Shown: positions 39,508-51,716, numbered from the stretch's first letter. The stretch: DNA of 64,000 nucleotides from Tetracentron sinense (GCA_015143295.1 CM026573.1:3135950-3199949); one strand, 5' to 3'. Translations and numbers: made by a program. The notes: generated from the letters alone by a model not told the origin.

Positions 39508-39879
39508 TGAAAATACGAGAGCTGGTCATTTTCTTTTTTTGGGTTGTAACATTATATTTTGAGCAGTGATCAGCGAAACAGGCGGTCCACTATCTAGTGG
39601 ACTAATATATTTTTTCCATGGATAGGAATGAAGTGGTGTAACACATTTTTAATCAATTCTAAGTTGTTTAATTTGAGTAAGAAACAACAGAGTTCTGAAT
39701 AGTTTAATTACTAAAATAGTGTACTAATATGTTATACTTTATATACTATGAGAGTAATATAATTAGATACAAAAATTAAGAATTATTTGTACTTTAAATA
39801 GTAAAAATATTAAAATAAAAAATGATATGTAGAATGATATGGGAGTTCATATAGGAGTACAGGAAGGGAGCTTATTCTG

Positions 39880-40081
39880 TTTATTTCAATTCGGCTTTGG
39901 AAGAATTGGAAAGAAAGCAATATTAGAAGATTCAATGACACGGCATATTCCAACAAAATTCGTGATTGTCTCATGCTTAGTTTTGAGTTGATTGATTTAT
40001 TCTAGCATTAATTGGGATAAACCTTCTTAGAGAATTAAAATCCACTAATCCATAGCACCAAATCTATAAACAAACATGAAC
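39880..40081 (+). mobile_element. LINE ORF2 C-terminal and 3' fragment
   Basis: The forward frame reads LWKNWKESNIRRFNDTAYS and then KIRDCLM, close to the zinc-ribbon and C-terminal region of plant L1-type ORF2 (W..WKERN.R.F). Its last 136 bp (39946-40081) are repeated at 41006-41141. Confidence 0.55.
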
Positions 40082-41005
40082 AATATCTGCTGCATTGGAT
40101 CCTTCTACATCATTAGCTCTATTAGTGGCTTCCTTCTCTCGAATGGAAAAATGATAAGCCGAACATACTGAGAACCTCCAAAATTTCCCAGGATGCCATA
40201 TGATCTTATCTGGATCAGAAATATCATTTAATGGAATCGCCTTAATCATAGTTGCATCATGATCATCAAATACTCTATCAATAATGGATGTGTTCCACTT
40301 TCTAGTTACTGGATCAATGATATCTTTAACCCATATTAGAGAAGCAGCCTCTGGATTACTAGTGAGTGGCCGATGAGTCCATTTATCTCTCCAAAGATTA
40401 ATACAATTTCCATTTCCAACTTTTCAAACCATCCCCTGCTGCATAAGTCTTTGAGTTGCCAAAAAACTTCTCCAAATATAACTCGGATTTGAACCCGAAT
40501 TAGCATTAATAAAAGAGCCATGAGGGAAATATTTAGCTTTAAAAATCTGATAGAACATAGACTGGGGATTCTGAAGGAGCCTCCACCCTTGTTTAGCTAA
40601 GACAGCTAAATTGAAAACTTGGAGATCACGGAACCCCAAACCACCATTTTTCTTTTCCTTACACATTTTAGCCCAACTGACCCAATGAATTTTATGTTCC
40701 AAGCCCTATTGTCCCCACCAGAATTTCGAAATACCCGATTGAGTTTCCGTACATCACGAATTAGGAAGTTTGAAACATGACATTGTGTAAGTAGGAATGG
40801 CTTGGGCCACCGCCTTTATCAAGATCTCTCGACCCCCTCTTGACAATGTTTTTTCTTTCCATCCATTGATCTTCTTAAAAACCCTCTCCTTAAGGCCATT
40901 GAAAGAACGTATTTTTGATTTCCCAACCATAACCGGTAACCCAAGATATCGCTCACTAGGATTTGAATTGTTAACCTCCACTAGATCTTTTATCTCTTGT
41001 TGCAC
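40082..41005 (-). mobile_element. L1-type LINE ORF2 internal fragment, 924 bp
   Basis: Minus-strand frames give YLGLPVMVGKSK, SRGGREILIKAVAQAIPTY, CKEKKNGGLGFRDLQ, FNLAVLAKQGWRL and IPLNDISDPDKIIWHP in the right order. This is the standard plant LINE stretch between the end of the reverse transcriptase and the zinc-binding region. Frame changes separate the pieces, so it is dead. It has no poly-A and no ORF2 end, so it is internal, yet 136-bp direct repeats flank it exactly. Confidence 0.85.
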
Positions 41006-41141
41006 TATTCCAACAAAATTCGTGATTGTCTCATGCTTAGTTCTGAGCTGATTGATTTATTCAAGCATTAATTGGGATAAACCTCCTTGGAGAATTAAAA
41101 TCCACTAATCCATAGCACCAAATCTATAAACAAACATGAAC
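41006..41141. repeat. Second copy of the 136-bp duplication
   Basis: It aligns with 39946-40081 without gaps and with about six mismatches, starting TATTCCAACAAAATTC and ending CAAACATGAAC. It lies 78 bp past the LHT stop codon. Confidence 0.9.
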
Positions 41142-41218
41142 TATATTCAAATGATCAAAACAACCGTAAATGATAAAATCCTACAAGAGACCTCCTTCCA
41201 ATTGTTGTAGGAAGATGA

Positions 41219-44200
41219 TCATGAATAAAACTTATAGGTCTTGGCTTGAACAACGATCTGCCTTAGCGCACCGATAGGCGCTACCACCATCAAAATGACA
41301 CCAATTATGATGCAGATCTGAAAATGCATAAACCCAAATCAGATCACAGTGGATAAACCAAAAAAAATGCAAATAACCCTATCAATTCTAAGTTAACACA
41401 CCCAATTAGTAAACCAAGATAAGCTGAATCTTTTTGGCTTGCAGATGATAAGCCATATGATGCATGGGAGCTGCAAAAAACATCAAATGAGAAAGTTAGC
41501 ATAAAGAGAAGTTCAGTAAGTAGAAAAGACACAAAGCTGTGTAGTAAGAGATGGAGAGAGAGATTTTGGCTTACAAAGTATGTTGTAGGGGCAAAAGCAA
41601 AACCTCCAAAGAAACTAAGAAGCCCACCAAAGAAAGGGAAGGTTATAGCCACAAACATTGTAAGTGCTGCAACCAAAATAAGATCCAAGTAAGGCCAACT
41701 GCTATATTTGCTTACTGAAATTTGCAGTAACTTCATGAAGAAATGTGCCATTAATTACCAACATATGCAGATCGAGTAATAAAGCGAAGCCGAAAACAAG
41801 GCTTAAAATCCATTTTCTTCACCAACAGAGTTTCCATCATGTCAAAAACTGGCATTGCAAAAATCTACATTCACACAGTTTGAAACAAAAAATATTGTTA
41901 AACACCCATTATACTGATAATAGGGAGAAAAGAAAGACTAGTTAATAAGTGAAGTGCACCTGATAACTTCCGATAACATGGATGACAACAAACATGTTAG
42001 CTGCTGCGATAAGCCAATTGGGTTTACTTAGCGAGATGAGGATGTTGTCCTCAACTTGATTTCCGAATGACCGGTAGCCGAGAAAAGCAACAGGGAAGTA
42101 ACAAATGCCAACTACGAAATATGCGACCATCACGCCTTTCCACATGGGTTTCTTGGAAGGTTTGCCTGGAGTAGAAGGGATAGTTGCCTGGATTTCCAAC
42201 ACCACATTGTGCCCAGCATAGGCAAAAGCTACATCACCCAAGACACTAAAGAAACCAAAGACATTTCCTGCTCTGGTCGACGATTTGCGGCCGTATTGCA
42301 CGTCTGGTTCAACTCCTTTATGAACAGAAGCTCCCCAAGCAATAGTAGAGTAACTGTAGAATAACAGTAACCAATGCTGTCAATGGATAAAATCAAGACC
42401 TGGATCCGAATCCAATTGGATGGGATCAGAATCCTATTATAGATCCGTCAGATGAGATCTTGAATTCGATTATAATCGGATTGGATTTGGATCTATAATG
42501 ATCCAAACGATTTCAATTACATTATATGTATGTGTGTGTATATATATATATATTATATAACTTGATTTATAAATATATTATAGTACTACCCACTTTTTTT
42601 ATTTACTAATTAAATGTTAATTTTTTTTAAAAGATATTAGTATTACTCAGATCGGATTTGAATCTTGAATAAATAATCGGATTCAAATTGGACAATTCAG
42701 AATCCGGATCTTAGATGGGGCTAAGATCTTTTACACATTGGATGAAGCAAGGTATACGTCCATACCATCGGTAGAGTTTGTAAGACCACAAGATTTGGAT
42801 CTTTGAAGTGTTAGTGATGAAAGTACCTCAAGGACATGACTGCTGCAGCAAAAGAAACAGCTGAGATGGAGTTGAAGTTGGGGAGGTGAGAGAGAACAAA
42901 GTGCGCGGAGGAGAAGATCATGATGAAGTAAGTGGTCTTGATGGGTTTGCAGTTGGGGCAGAGAGTATCATGGAATTTCTTCAGCGATTTCCCTCCGGTG
43001 ACCATATAGACTATGCACACACCCACTTCGCAAATCAACTGCTGGGGCACCACAATCCACAGCCCCAACTTTTCACCAAAGGCATACTGACCCAGCTCAT
43101 GGTATCTATCGAACCTCTTCCCTGGAACAATCTCGTGCATTTCAACCATTTGCCATAAAGTGTAGAAAGTGATTATCCATGACAGTACCAGTATAGTCAC
43201 ACCAGGACCCCTGAAGATCAAATTAATTAAGAACAAAATTTATGATGAAAATTAGACACATATAACCAGTATATGACAAAACTATGTATATCTTTTTTCT
43301 GTACATGGTGGCAGGAGATACTTGGCATCTTCTTAAGGTACACTACCATATATTCTTATATACATTCAAAGAGAAATATCAGGCTCAAAGAATGAGAAAT
43401 CACTTTTAAAATATTGTACTACATTTGTAATTTAATAAAAATATTCCTATATATTTTTAACTTTTAACGATTCTAAAATTTTGGCAAATTTCAATAAAAA
43501 AAAAAAGTAAGAAAACTTGGTTAAATTTTGTTAAACATATATTACTTTTGTTAAAATTTAATTAAAAACTAAACCAACATTATTTACGTAGCAGCGGCAT
43601 GCAATACCGGAAACTCTAATGCTAAAATTGGTTCATTCTAAGTTTCTGGGGCGAGTGGCCCAGGGCGGGCTCGTCTTACCATGATTCGATCTTGATTTTA
43701 TTGGTGTAAAGCTAGCTTTGAGATATCTCATCTAAGGTGTAAAATTTTCTTGGGTGGTTTGTACTAAAAAGAAAAAGTGTTGTTTCTAAAGTATTTCATT
43801 TTAATTTGTCAGATACTCAACAAGGTGCGGATCATATTTAAACAACTTCAAGATCTTCTTTTAATCTGTGTTCGTGAAAACTCAATCATACACAATCCAA
43901 ATCGATTTGCAGTAATAATCTTAAATCCAAGTTATACCATAAACACCAGTTCAATAGAGAAAACTAAACAGAACCCATTGCTATATGGTTCGACTAATAC
44001 AGAAAGCCATACATTCCAACTCTTGAACTATCTCCTATTAAAAAAAAAATCTCTTGGAACAACATCAAATCACTCAAGAACTTTCTCAAATCCCAAAAAA
44101 CATTAAAAAAAATAAAAAAAAAAAAAAAATGCATCGAGATATACATATAACAAAATTTAAAAACTGCCAAGCATCAGAAGTTCTTGTTATGAATAATATA

Positions 44201-44368
44201 CCATCCAAGCTCGGCCATGGCATAAGGAAGACTGAGCACGCCAGCTCCAACGATGGCTGTGACATTATGGAAAGCCGAATACCACCACTTTGCCTTTCTT
44301 GAAGAAGTAATGGGAAGCCAATCGTCAATTGCTTTCTCCTTCTCCGATTTGTTCTGATTATAATCCAT
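41219..44368 (-). CDS. LHT1: Lysine/histidine transporter, LHT1-like
   Basis: A proton-coupled amino acid permease of the AAAP family at the plasma membrane. LHT1 takes up neutral and acidic amino acids as well as Lys and His, for example into roots and mesophyll. Exons in coding order: 44202-44368, 42827-43210, 41960-42353, 41759-41864, 41575-41666, 41402-41470 and 41219-41317. They join in frame to 436 residues, close to LHT1. The N-terminus [20 protein letters not shown] is cytosolic and short. [20 protein letters not shown] forms the first membrane segment. [59 protein letters not shown] and [13 protein letters not shown] are family hallmarks. It ends [11 protein letters not shown]. Intron 2 (42354-42826) holds a GGATCCGAATCC-rich repeat. 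No break was seen. Whether it is LHT1 or a close paralog is open. Confidence 0.95.
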
Positions 44369-44624
44369 ATTTTTTTATAAGAATACAAATTGAAGAGCGG
44401 ATAGAAAATTCTATCAAAGAAGTATTAGTAATAAAAAAGAGTGTAGTTTCCTTTAATAAAAAAGAGATTCAGTTTCCTTTTATAACTAAAACTCTTTTTT
44501 TGAATCTCTCAAGATATACTTTATCAGAAGAATAGATAGTCACGAATCAGACTTAGAGATGGTCACTCCCTATTCTAAGCGGGTCCAGTAATGCGTAGGA
44601 GGCTACCGGCCCACCACACCTCTT

Positions 44625-45714
44625 GTATAAATTAAGCAATTACAAAATCCGAAATCGCCCCCTATGTCTTTGAGAAAAAATTGACTAAATCGTTGGGCCT
44701 ATTGGGCTTGCACTCACTCCTCTAACAAAATAACTCTTGCAGTTCAGCTTCAATTGGAATGAAATCCTTTCCAGTTGTAATCGGACTCGGGGGAGTCGGG
44801 TTCCGCCATGTGTCTTTTTTGATACCTTGTAACTGCGGTTAAGATTTACCCACCACTAGGGTTCATTCATCTATCTTTATTTTTATTATTTTTTTAATTG
44901 AATTTTTCTAACCCTAGTTAAAAATAATAATAATTTTTTTCTAAAAACCAAAAATAGGTGGGTGACCTTGGGTGAATCTTAACCAAAGTTAAGGGGTGTC
45001 AAAAGGGACACGTGACAGGCCTTAGGGGCACAACCGGTGAGTTGATCTATTTCTCGAGGAGGCTTTTTTAGCCTTGGGTGAAATTTAACCCCGATTAAAA
45101 TTCACTAATTCCTACCGTTAATTTTTTTATAATAATTTTTTTCTTCAAACGAAGGATTGGTTGGTGAACCCAAGGATTATTGCTTCTTGGCCCGGTGCTC
45201 TGCTTTCTAACCCAAACACTACTAATTCGGTTGCAGACTAATGTTTTTTTTTTTTTTTTTGGGTTGAAGAAATAAATTTCGGTTGCAGCCTAATGGTATT
45301 CACTACCAAAACAAAAAAGGTTACGGTTCACGTTGATATTGTGACACTAAACTAAACTACCAATGTCATAATATCTGCATTATTATTACAAATTTTTTTG
45401 CACACATACTATCTGCATTATTATTATAAATTTTTTGCCCACTTACTATCTCCGCATTATGATGGCTATAAATGCTTACGGTTTTCCACCAAATAAATAA
45501 TGTAAGAATTGTTACTATATTTTATTATTATTTAGAGTAAAATCAACTGATTTCATTGTCAAATCATGTTCTCTGCCAAATTGTATATGGGAGTTTATGT
45601 TTTGAGTTTGAGAAATTGGAGAAAACTTAAACATCATAGTCTTTGCCAAATTGTATATGGGAATTTGTGTTTTGAGTTTGAGAAATTGGAAAAAACTTGA
45701 ACACCATATTGTGT
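44625..45714. repeat. Segmental duplication, unit 1
   Basis: Shares with 50140-51975 the order CTTGTATAAAT...CAATTACAAAATC, CAAAATAACT, ACACTACTAA/ATACTACTAA, ATTGTGACACTAAACTAAAC, GTAAGAATTGTTACTATATT and TTTGAGAAATTGGAG. A 75-bp internal tandem (TTGCCAAATTGTATATGGGA) is at about 45575-45700. Insertions present in one unit but not the other mark unoccupied sites. Confidence 0.75.
44805..45015. mobile_element. Foldback element with about 80-bp arms
   Basis: The left arm CCATGTGTCTTTTTTGATAC with GCGGTTAAGATTTACCCACC is opposed by a right arm GGTGGGTGACCTTGGGTGAA ending GGTGTCAAAAGGGACACGTG. A poly-T/A-rich centre lies between. No transposase. Confidence 0.65.
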
Positions 45715-45925
45715 CAAGCGAGTTGAAACGATAATTGTGACATTGTGGAAAGCCTAATACCACCATTTTGCATTCCGGGAAGAAGTAATTGGAATCCAAT
45801 GAAATTGCCTTCTCCATCTGCATATTGTTTTGATTATAATCCTTAAAAAAAAAAAAAAAATCAGAAACACAAAAAATAGACAATATTATGGGAAAGTATT
45901 AGCAATACAAAAAAGAGTTTACGAT
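45715..45925 (-). pseudogene. LHT exon 1 relict
   Basis: Aligns with 44190-44452, the LHT first exon and its upstream sequence. The minus strand reads DYNQNNMQMEKAI like [13 protein letters not shown]. In another frame it reads AKWWY, a stop, then AFHNVT, like [12 protein letters not shown]. The start codon, the frame and the rest of the gene are lost. It is an old partial duplication of the neighbouring LHT gene. Confidence 0.8.
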
Positions 45926-46074
45926 TTTTTTTTTATGGAATTGATTCTGCATTCATCGAATGAACATTGAAATTTTGTAAAGTGAGCACGAGTTAAGCTT
46001 TTTCTTCTAAATGTGGCTCTCTATTTTGTCTCCTATAATTTATTTTTTTTCTTTTTCTTTCACGCCCATATGAT

Positions 46075-46303
46075 GTGTTCCATTTAACACAAAAACTATG
46101 GTTAAGATTTACTTATCCTTAGGGTTCATCTCATCCATCTAACTTAGGTTTTAGTAATAATCACGTGTCCCTTTTAACATTCATTAATTGTGGTTAAAAT
46201 TCACTCACCCTTAAGGTTCATTCAGTTAACCTAGGTTTTTAGAAACTACCACATGTTTCTTTTAAGACCCGATAACTATGGTTAAGATTCACTCAATCCT
46301 AGG
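46075..46303. repeat. Three tandem left arms of the foldback family
   Basis: CTATGGTTAAGATTTACTTA, TTGTGGTTAAAATTCACTCA and CTATGGTTAAGATTCACTCA start three successive arms, each followed by CCTTAGGGTTCAT- or CCTAGG-type words. This mirrors, in reverse orientation, the array at 3697-4311. Confidence 0.6.
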
Positions 46304-46866
46304 CAAGGGCGGAGCTAGGAATTTTTCATTGGGGGGCCGTAATACATGTAGAAAAAAACTAATGGATTTAAGGGTATGGACCTTGGGGGTTCGGGGCATA
46401 GGTCCGAGAACAAAAAACTTTGGTTTTTTTTTTTTTTTCAGAAATTCTTTTTTACAGTTATGCCCTTGAAGTTGCCACGTGTCCCTATTGATACCCCTTA
46501 ACTGTGGTTAAAATTTACCCACCCATAAGGTTCACCCACCTATCCTTGGTTTAAAAAAATATCAACTTTTTTAACCTTAGTTAAAATTCACTAACTCTTG
46601 AGTTAAAAAAAAATTCAGTATATTTTTTCTAAAACCAATGATATGTATTTGAATCCTAAAGGTGGGTGAATTTTAACCATAGTTAAGGGTTGTCAATAGG
46701 GACATGTGGCAACCACAAGGACATAACCCGACTCCATTGAGGGACCACTATATATACGACAAAAAAATTGTAGGGCCATTACATATATATATATATATAT
46801 ATGATAAAAAATTTGGGGGCCAATTATATTAAAAAAAATTGAGGGGCCCACTAATTCATACCACCC
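46304..46866. mobile_element. hAT-like element with GGGCGGAGC end, right end unclear
   Basis: The left end CAAGGGCGGAGCTAGGAATT matches the CAGGGGCGGAGC family. The next part (AATACATGTAGAAAAAAACT, AATGGATTTAAGGG) is shared with 49161-50129. A foldback element (46457-46729) lies inside it. The right limit is a guess. Confidence 0.45.
46457..46729. mobile_element. Foldback element, best preserved copy
   Basis: The arms match over about 85 bp: GTTATGCCCTTGAAGTTGCC on the left against the reverse complement GTTATGTCCTTGTGGTTGCC on the right. Both continue with CAC(G/A)TGTCCCTATTGA and then TTAACT(G/A)TGGTTAAAATT. The centre is A/T-rich. It has no open reading frame. Confidence 0.75.
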
Positions 46867-46969
46867 CCCAAACCATAGTTAAGGGGTGTCAGAGTTAGGG
46901 ATGGTCACTCCTACTCTAAGCGGTCTTAGGCATGCCTGAGACTAGGGCCACCAGACCCACCATGCCTCT

Positions 46970-48966
46970 TATAAAGACTCGAACTTTCTTTCATGCCTTT
47001 AATACAATTAATTTGGGTATAATAGTCTTTTATTATGTTTTTGTGTATATTTAATTTTATCTAAGCGGTGTAGTGCGGTTTAAATGTTTAAGTGTTAATA
47101 GGATGAAAAATCAGAGCGGACAACCGATCGCAGGAGAACCGACGATCGATCGCCCAGAACTTGAAATCTGGGTAAACCCCTGTTTTATGCGACGATCGAT
47201 CGCACTAACGTGACGATCGATAGTCATGAACCAAAATTTGGGAAGTTTCTGTTTCTTAGACGATCGATTGCAACAAATGCGACGATCGATCACCAGACGA
47301 GCAACGATCGATTGCTCAATATGACAATCTATCGCAAGTTGCGATTCAGGTTTTACAGATATCAGAATTTTAAACCCTTAAATTATAAATAACATTTCTA
47401 AATTAAGGGTTTTAGATTTTAAATTGTTTCTAACTTAATTTGACAAACAATGGAGAAAAAACCTAGTGTTTCAAGAAGAGTTTTACTTAGAAAAGAAGAA
47501 AATTTGCTTGAAGATCAACCCCAAAGCTTCAAGGAGCTTCATCTTGTGATTTGAATCAAAGGGAAATGTCACAAAGGTCGATATACTTTCTTACTCTATT
47601 AAATAATATTTAAGCTTAAGTATGTTGATCAAGAATTTTCTTGCATGATTTTCATGGAAAATGGTATATAATGATGAATGAGGGATTCTATTCATGAAAT
47701 GAGGATTTTGACATGTGTTTAAAATCATGTGAATTAGTGGTTTATGCTCTATGCTTTGTTAATTGATGAATCATTAGAAATGATAGAAGGGAAATGATGA
47801 TAGATTGAGTTTGAATGGATGATGATTTGATTGGATATATGTTTATGGTGATGTAAGTTTGAATAGAAGATGAACTAGATGAAATGAAGGAATTGTGTTT
47901 GTTTTTATGTATGAATGTGAGTGAGATGAATTGAATATTATTAAATGAAATATGGAAATAAGTAAATCATGCTAAAATGTTAAATATGATTTTTATGTCA
48001 GATTATGCTAAAATGTTAAGTATGATTCTTGTGTTAAATTATGTCTTATGTATATTTATTAGTGATGGATATTCGGGTAAGTTAATACTAAGAGGAAAAT
48101 CTTTCAAACAGAGAATTCTCTAACTATATGGTATGAGACAGTATAGTGGAGTTTTCATAGTGGAAGATCAGAATTTAAGCGATGTCCAACTCGAATATCA
48201 ATTACGACACTCAAGCACACGTTCACTTGCATGATAAGTCTATAAGTCTCATTAGTTTCACATGTCTCACAAGTATGTATGCATAAGGAATATCTCACAT
48301 GCTCATAAGTATTAGTCCGCGGAAGGGACATGAAATCTCAAAGAATTATCTCGCAAGTTCATAAGAATTTCTTCGCAAGCTTATAAGAACATGCATCATG
48401 TAAGATCAAGTCTAAGAGTCCCTCACACTCACAAGTCTACACGAGTCAAAATAAAGATATGTCTCGCATGCTCTTACGCATTTTGAGTATATGTCTACGA
48501 AATGATTATATTATTGAATATGTTCAAATGAGGTTAGACTGCTTATCCAATGAGTGTTTTCAATACTCAATCGACCTGTTATTGTCGGCAAGTTTAGAGC
48601 CGGAACCGATAGCGTAGCCTTGGATAGAAGAGATGTACGAAGAAGAGGAAAATGGTGATTTCTCCACCGAGAAAATGAAGGACCTCGACCGGTCTCCTTA
48701 CTATTAGGTTTCTTATTTTCGTTTGAAGAGAATTGTAATAGCTTTAAATGATTTGCATAGAGTTTATACTTTATGAATTTTAATCATGGTGGGTTATGTT
48801 GGACAAATTACATTTGTGTAATGGTTTGGTTTATAGCGAGGTTTTGTTATTCTCATTTTTGGAGACTAGTGTTGTATGTTTTGTATGTCATGGGATTTAA
48901 GCAGGTTTAAGAAATGTGGTGACCTAAGGTCATATTTTGGTCAAGATAGGATTTGGGGTCGTTACA
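46970..48966 (+). mobile_element. Solo LTR, Ty3/gypsy, 2.0 kb
   Basis: A fossil LTR with no internal region. Target duplications CCTCT flank it (46965-46969 and 48967-48971). The paralogous unit at 44619-44623 shows the same site unoccupied. It ends GGGGTCGTTACA. An array of CGATCGATCG palindromes lies at about 47120-47340, upstream of a TATAAATAA box near 47384. It is related to the LTRs at 52659-55629 and 56580-58991. Exact target repeats suggest moderate age. Confidence 0.8.
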
Positions 48967-48971
48967 CCTCT

Positions 48972-49160
48972 TGTATTATCCTTTGGCCTTATGGACATTG
49001 GGTTGTAACCAACTTAGTCCCATTTGGGAAGTCATAAACATCCCTTGGCTCATTAGTTGCTTTCCTCTCTACCAAACTTAAGCCCTTTTGTAGAGATGAA
49101 TTGGGCTGGGTTCAGCATATTGGGCCTATTGAGGGTATGTATTAGCTTACTTAGTGTATG
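48972..49160. repeat. Continuation of duplicated host unit
   Basis: TGTATTATCCTTTGG continues the host sequence interrupted by the solo LTR and resembles the stretch after 44624. No gene. Confidence 0.45.
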
Positions 49161-50129
49161 TGGAGGGCGAAGAGCCAGTAACTTTTCCTAGTGGCCAAAA
49201 TACATGTATTAAAAAAATTAATGGATTTTGGGGGTATGGGGCCTAGGAATTGGGACATAGCCTACAAGTTTTTTTAAAATAATCAGTCCATCGAGGTCAT
49301 AAAATTTGTTAATGTTACATTCCAAAAGGACAATCACAAACCCCTTTTGAGAGAGCCATTAAATAAATAAATGAAAAATAGATAGCTTGCGGACTGCACA
49401 ATCGACTGGCGAGGAGCGAACTATTGTTTCTCGCTCTCACATAGTTGACCCTTCAACTCCCATTAACTCGGGTTAATTTTTTTTTAACACTATAGTTAAA
49501 TTTATTTTATTTTATCTTTCTAAAAACCAAGAGCAGATGGGTGAACCCTAAGGGTGGATGAATCTTAACCACAGTTAAAATGGGTTAGAAGGGGTGGACA
49601 CGAGGCAAGAAAATGTGAGTTGAGACGCCCCTCCTCACGTCACCGACTGAGGAGGTGATTATGTGGCGGAATGCTGATCTTCATTGGTGCATGCCCTCCC
49701 TTTCTAATACCCACCAATTGTGATTAAGATTCACTCACCCCTAGGTTCATCGACTCAACCTTAATTTTTTTTTTAATTATTAACCTCAATTTAGTTAATC
49801 TTAATCATAGTTAAAAGGAGTGTTAAAAGGAAGATGTGTCCCTTTTTACACACTTTGACATGTGTTGATCCCTTTTAACACTCTTTTTAACTATGGTTAA
49901 GCTTAACTAAATTTACTATTACTCTAAATAAAAGTAAAAATATCTTTAATATTTTATATTATACATATAAAAAATTGTAAAAGCAAAAATAAAATTATTT
50001 TGGGGGGCTACTATATATAGATAAAAGCAAAAATATAATTTTAAATTTTTTTATAATACTAATTAATAAAAATAATAATAAATCTGGGGTGAGGGGACAT
50101 GGCCCCCCTCGCCCCCTGCTCCGCCCCTG
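49161..50129. mobile_element. hAT-like element, GGGCGGAGC family, about 970 bp
   Basis: The left part GGAGGGCGAAGAGCCAG with AATACATGTATTAAAAAAAT matches the element at 46304. The right end, reverse complement CAGGGGCGGAGCAGGGGG, fits the family. The flanking 8-mers agree at only 5 of 8 positions, so the boundaries are tentative. Foldback arms are nested inside at 49440-49600 and 49680-49920. Confidence 0.45.
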
Positions 50130-50224
50130 CGTGTTTACATCTTGTATAAATATAAATTGTGCAATTACAAAATCAGAAATGCTAGCCCAGTGAGTCTCCT
50201 TGTCATAGGGTTGCAAGTTGCAAC

Positions 50225-50688
50225 TAGGGCTGTAAACGGATGGGGATATTATCCATATCCGAATCCATTTAGTCAGATAATTATCTGGATAGGTATCCAG
50301 CGGAGCGGATTCGGATAGTAAAATATTATCCGTTTATAATCGGATACGGATTCGGATAGTATTATATCCGATCCAATAAATATCCATTCGATTATATAAT
50401 ACATATAAAAATAAAATATTTTAAATTTATAAAATTAATATAACCTTTAAAATATTTTTTTTTAAAATAAAAATTTATATATTTTTTAAATATTAATTCA
50501 TATTTTTAAATTTTTTTTTAAAATTAATCGGATAATTCGGATATTATGCGAATCCGAATATTTTAATCGGAGTCGGATACGGATATCATATTTCACTATC
50601 CGTCAGACATCTATTAGGATTCGGATATCCGGATATATAATCGGATACGAATTCGGATATATCAATATCCGCTCTATTTACAACCCTA
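50225..50688. mobile_element. hAT-like element, 464 bp, GGATATCCGGAT-rich
   Basis: Ends are TAGGGCTGTAAACGGAT and, reverse complemented, TAGGGTTGTAAATAGAG. Flanks are GTTGCAAC (50217-50224) and GTTGCTAC (50689-50696), 7 of 8 identical. The interior is a succession of CGGATACGGATTCGGATA words around an AT-rich centre. No transposase. Confidence 0.85.
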
Positions 50689-51276
50689 GTTGCTACACCA
50701 CGTGTTGCAATGCATCTTCGAAAAAAAAAAATTGACTTAGTACGTTGGGGTTGTGGCTAGCACTCTTCTTACAAAATAACTGTAGTACATCTTCGCTTTA
50801 TCCACGTGGCAACGCTATAGAGGGAGGGGTGAGTTTCTATTCCTTGAGGAAGCTTGCTAGCCCTACTCTCAGAAGCCAAAAATCAACACATGTTCCTAAT
50901 TTCAATCAGAAACAAACACCTACCGGTTTCTGGCTGAAGTAGAGGCTGCCTGAAAGAGTGCTCTTCCCTCCAGTTTTCGTAGTTGGCAGGTCCATCATGC
51001 TTAGCTTGCTTTTTGTCCCTGTGTTTGCTCTTTAACTCGCTAAATACTACTAACTCAATTACGACTTAACGGTATTCACCCCCAATCACTACCCAAAAGA
51101 AAACGTTATGGACTTACGGTTCATGTTAATATTGTGACACCAAACTAAACTACCAATGTTATACTATTCACCACCCAAAAGAAAACGTTACGGTTCATGT
51201 TGATATTGTGACACTAAACTAAACTAAACTACCAATGTCATACTATTTGCATTATGATCGGCATAAAAGTTTACTG

Positions 51277-51407
51277 TTGAATAGCCCAGTGGTTGGTGAA
51301 TCCCCTCCTTAGGAGGGAGGTGCCGGGCTCGTCCGGTCCAGGTGGGCTTGGTGATTTCTCACACTTTGTTGAGCAGATACTAACCCCTAAGACCGTACAA
51401 AAAAAAA
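51277..51407 (+). mobile_element. SINE-like element
   Basis: TAGCCCAGTGGTTGG (51282) fits a tRNA-type A box, and GGGCTCGTCCGGTCC (51325) is a weak B box 43 bp later. A poly-A run closes it at 51399-51407. Duplication unit 1 lacks it near 45490. Confidence 0.5.
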
Positions 51408-51504
51408 GTGTAAGAATTGTTACTATATTTTATTATTAATTTTTTTCATTTATGTTCTATTTGTTTCTACCTAAAACAGGGGAAAACAAATCAATTCAAT
51501 AGAA

Positions 51505-51667
51505 AATGTTAATTATGTGTTTGTTTGTGGGTAAAATCTTTCGTAAGTAAAATGTTTTATAGAAAATGAATCACTTTTCCGGAAAATGACTTATATTTCA
51601 AAGATCCGTAAGTCATTTTCCCGTAAAATATCATCTTTAAAAATATTTTAAAAATTACAAAAATACC

Positions 51668-51716
<49 letters not shown>

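Noticed and set aside
42370-42720. A complete MITE in LHT intron 2
   Set aside because: GGATCCGAATCC words on both sides suggest a relative of 50225-50688, but I could not define ends or a target duplication, so it is only mentioned with the gene.
43640-43760. A SINE in LHT intron 1
   Set aside because: GATTCGATC-like and GGGCGAGTGG words are suggestive, but no poly-A tail or target duplication could be fixed.
47120-47340. CGATCGATCG repeats as a CRISPR array or Dam-like site cluster
   Set aside because: The spacing is irregular, the repeats are only about 10 bp, and they lie in a plant LTR.
46304-50129. A single 3.8-kb hAT element using the GGGCGGAGC ends at 46304 and 50129
   Set aside because: The ends face correctly, but the flanking 8-mers do not match, and a second left end of the same family lies at 49161, so two copies are more likely.
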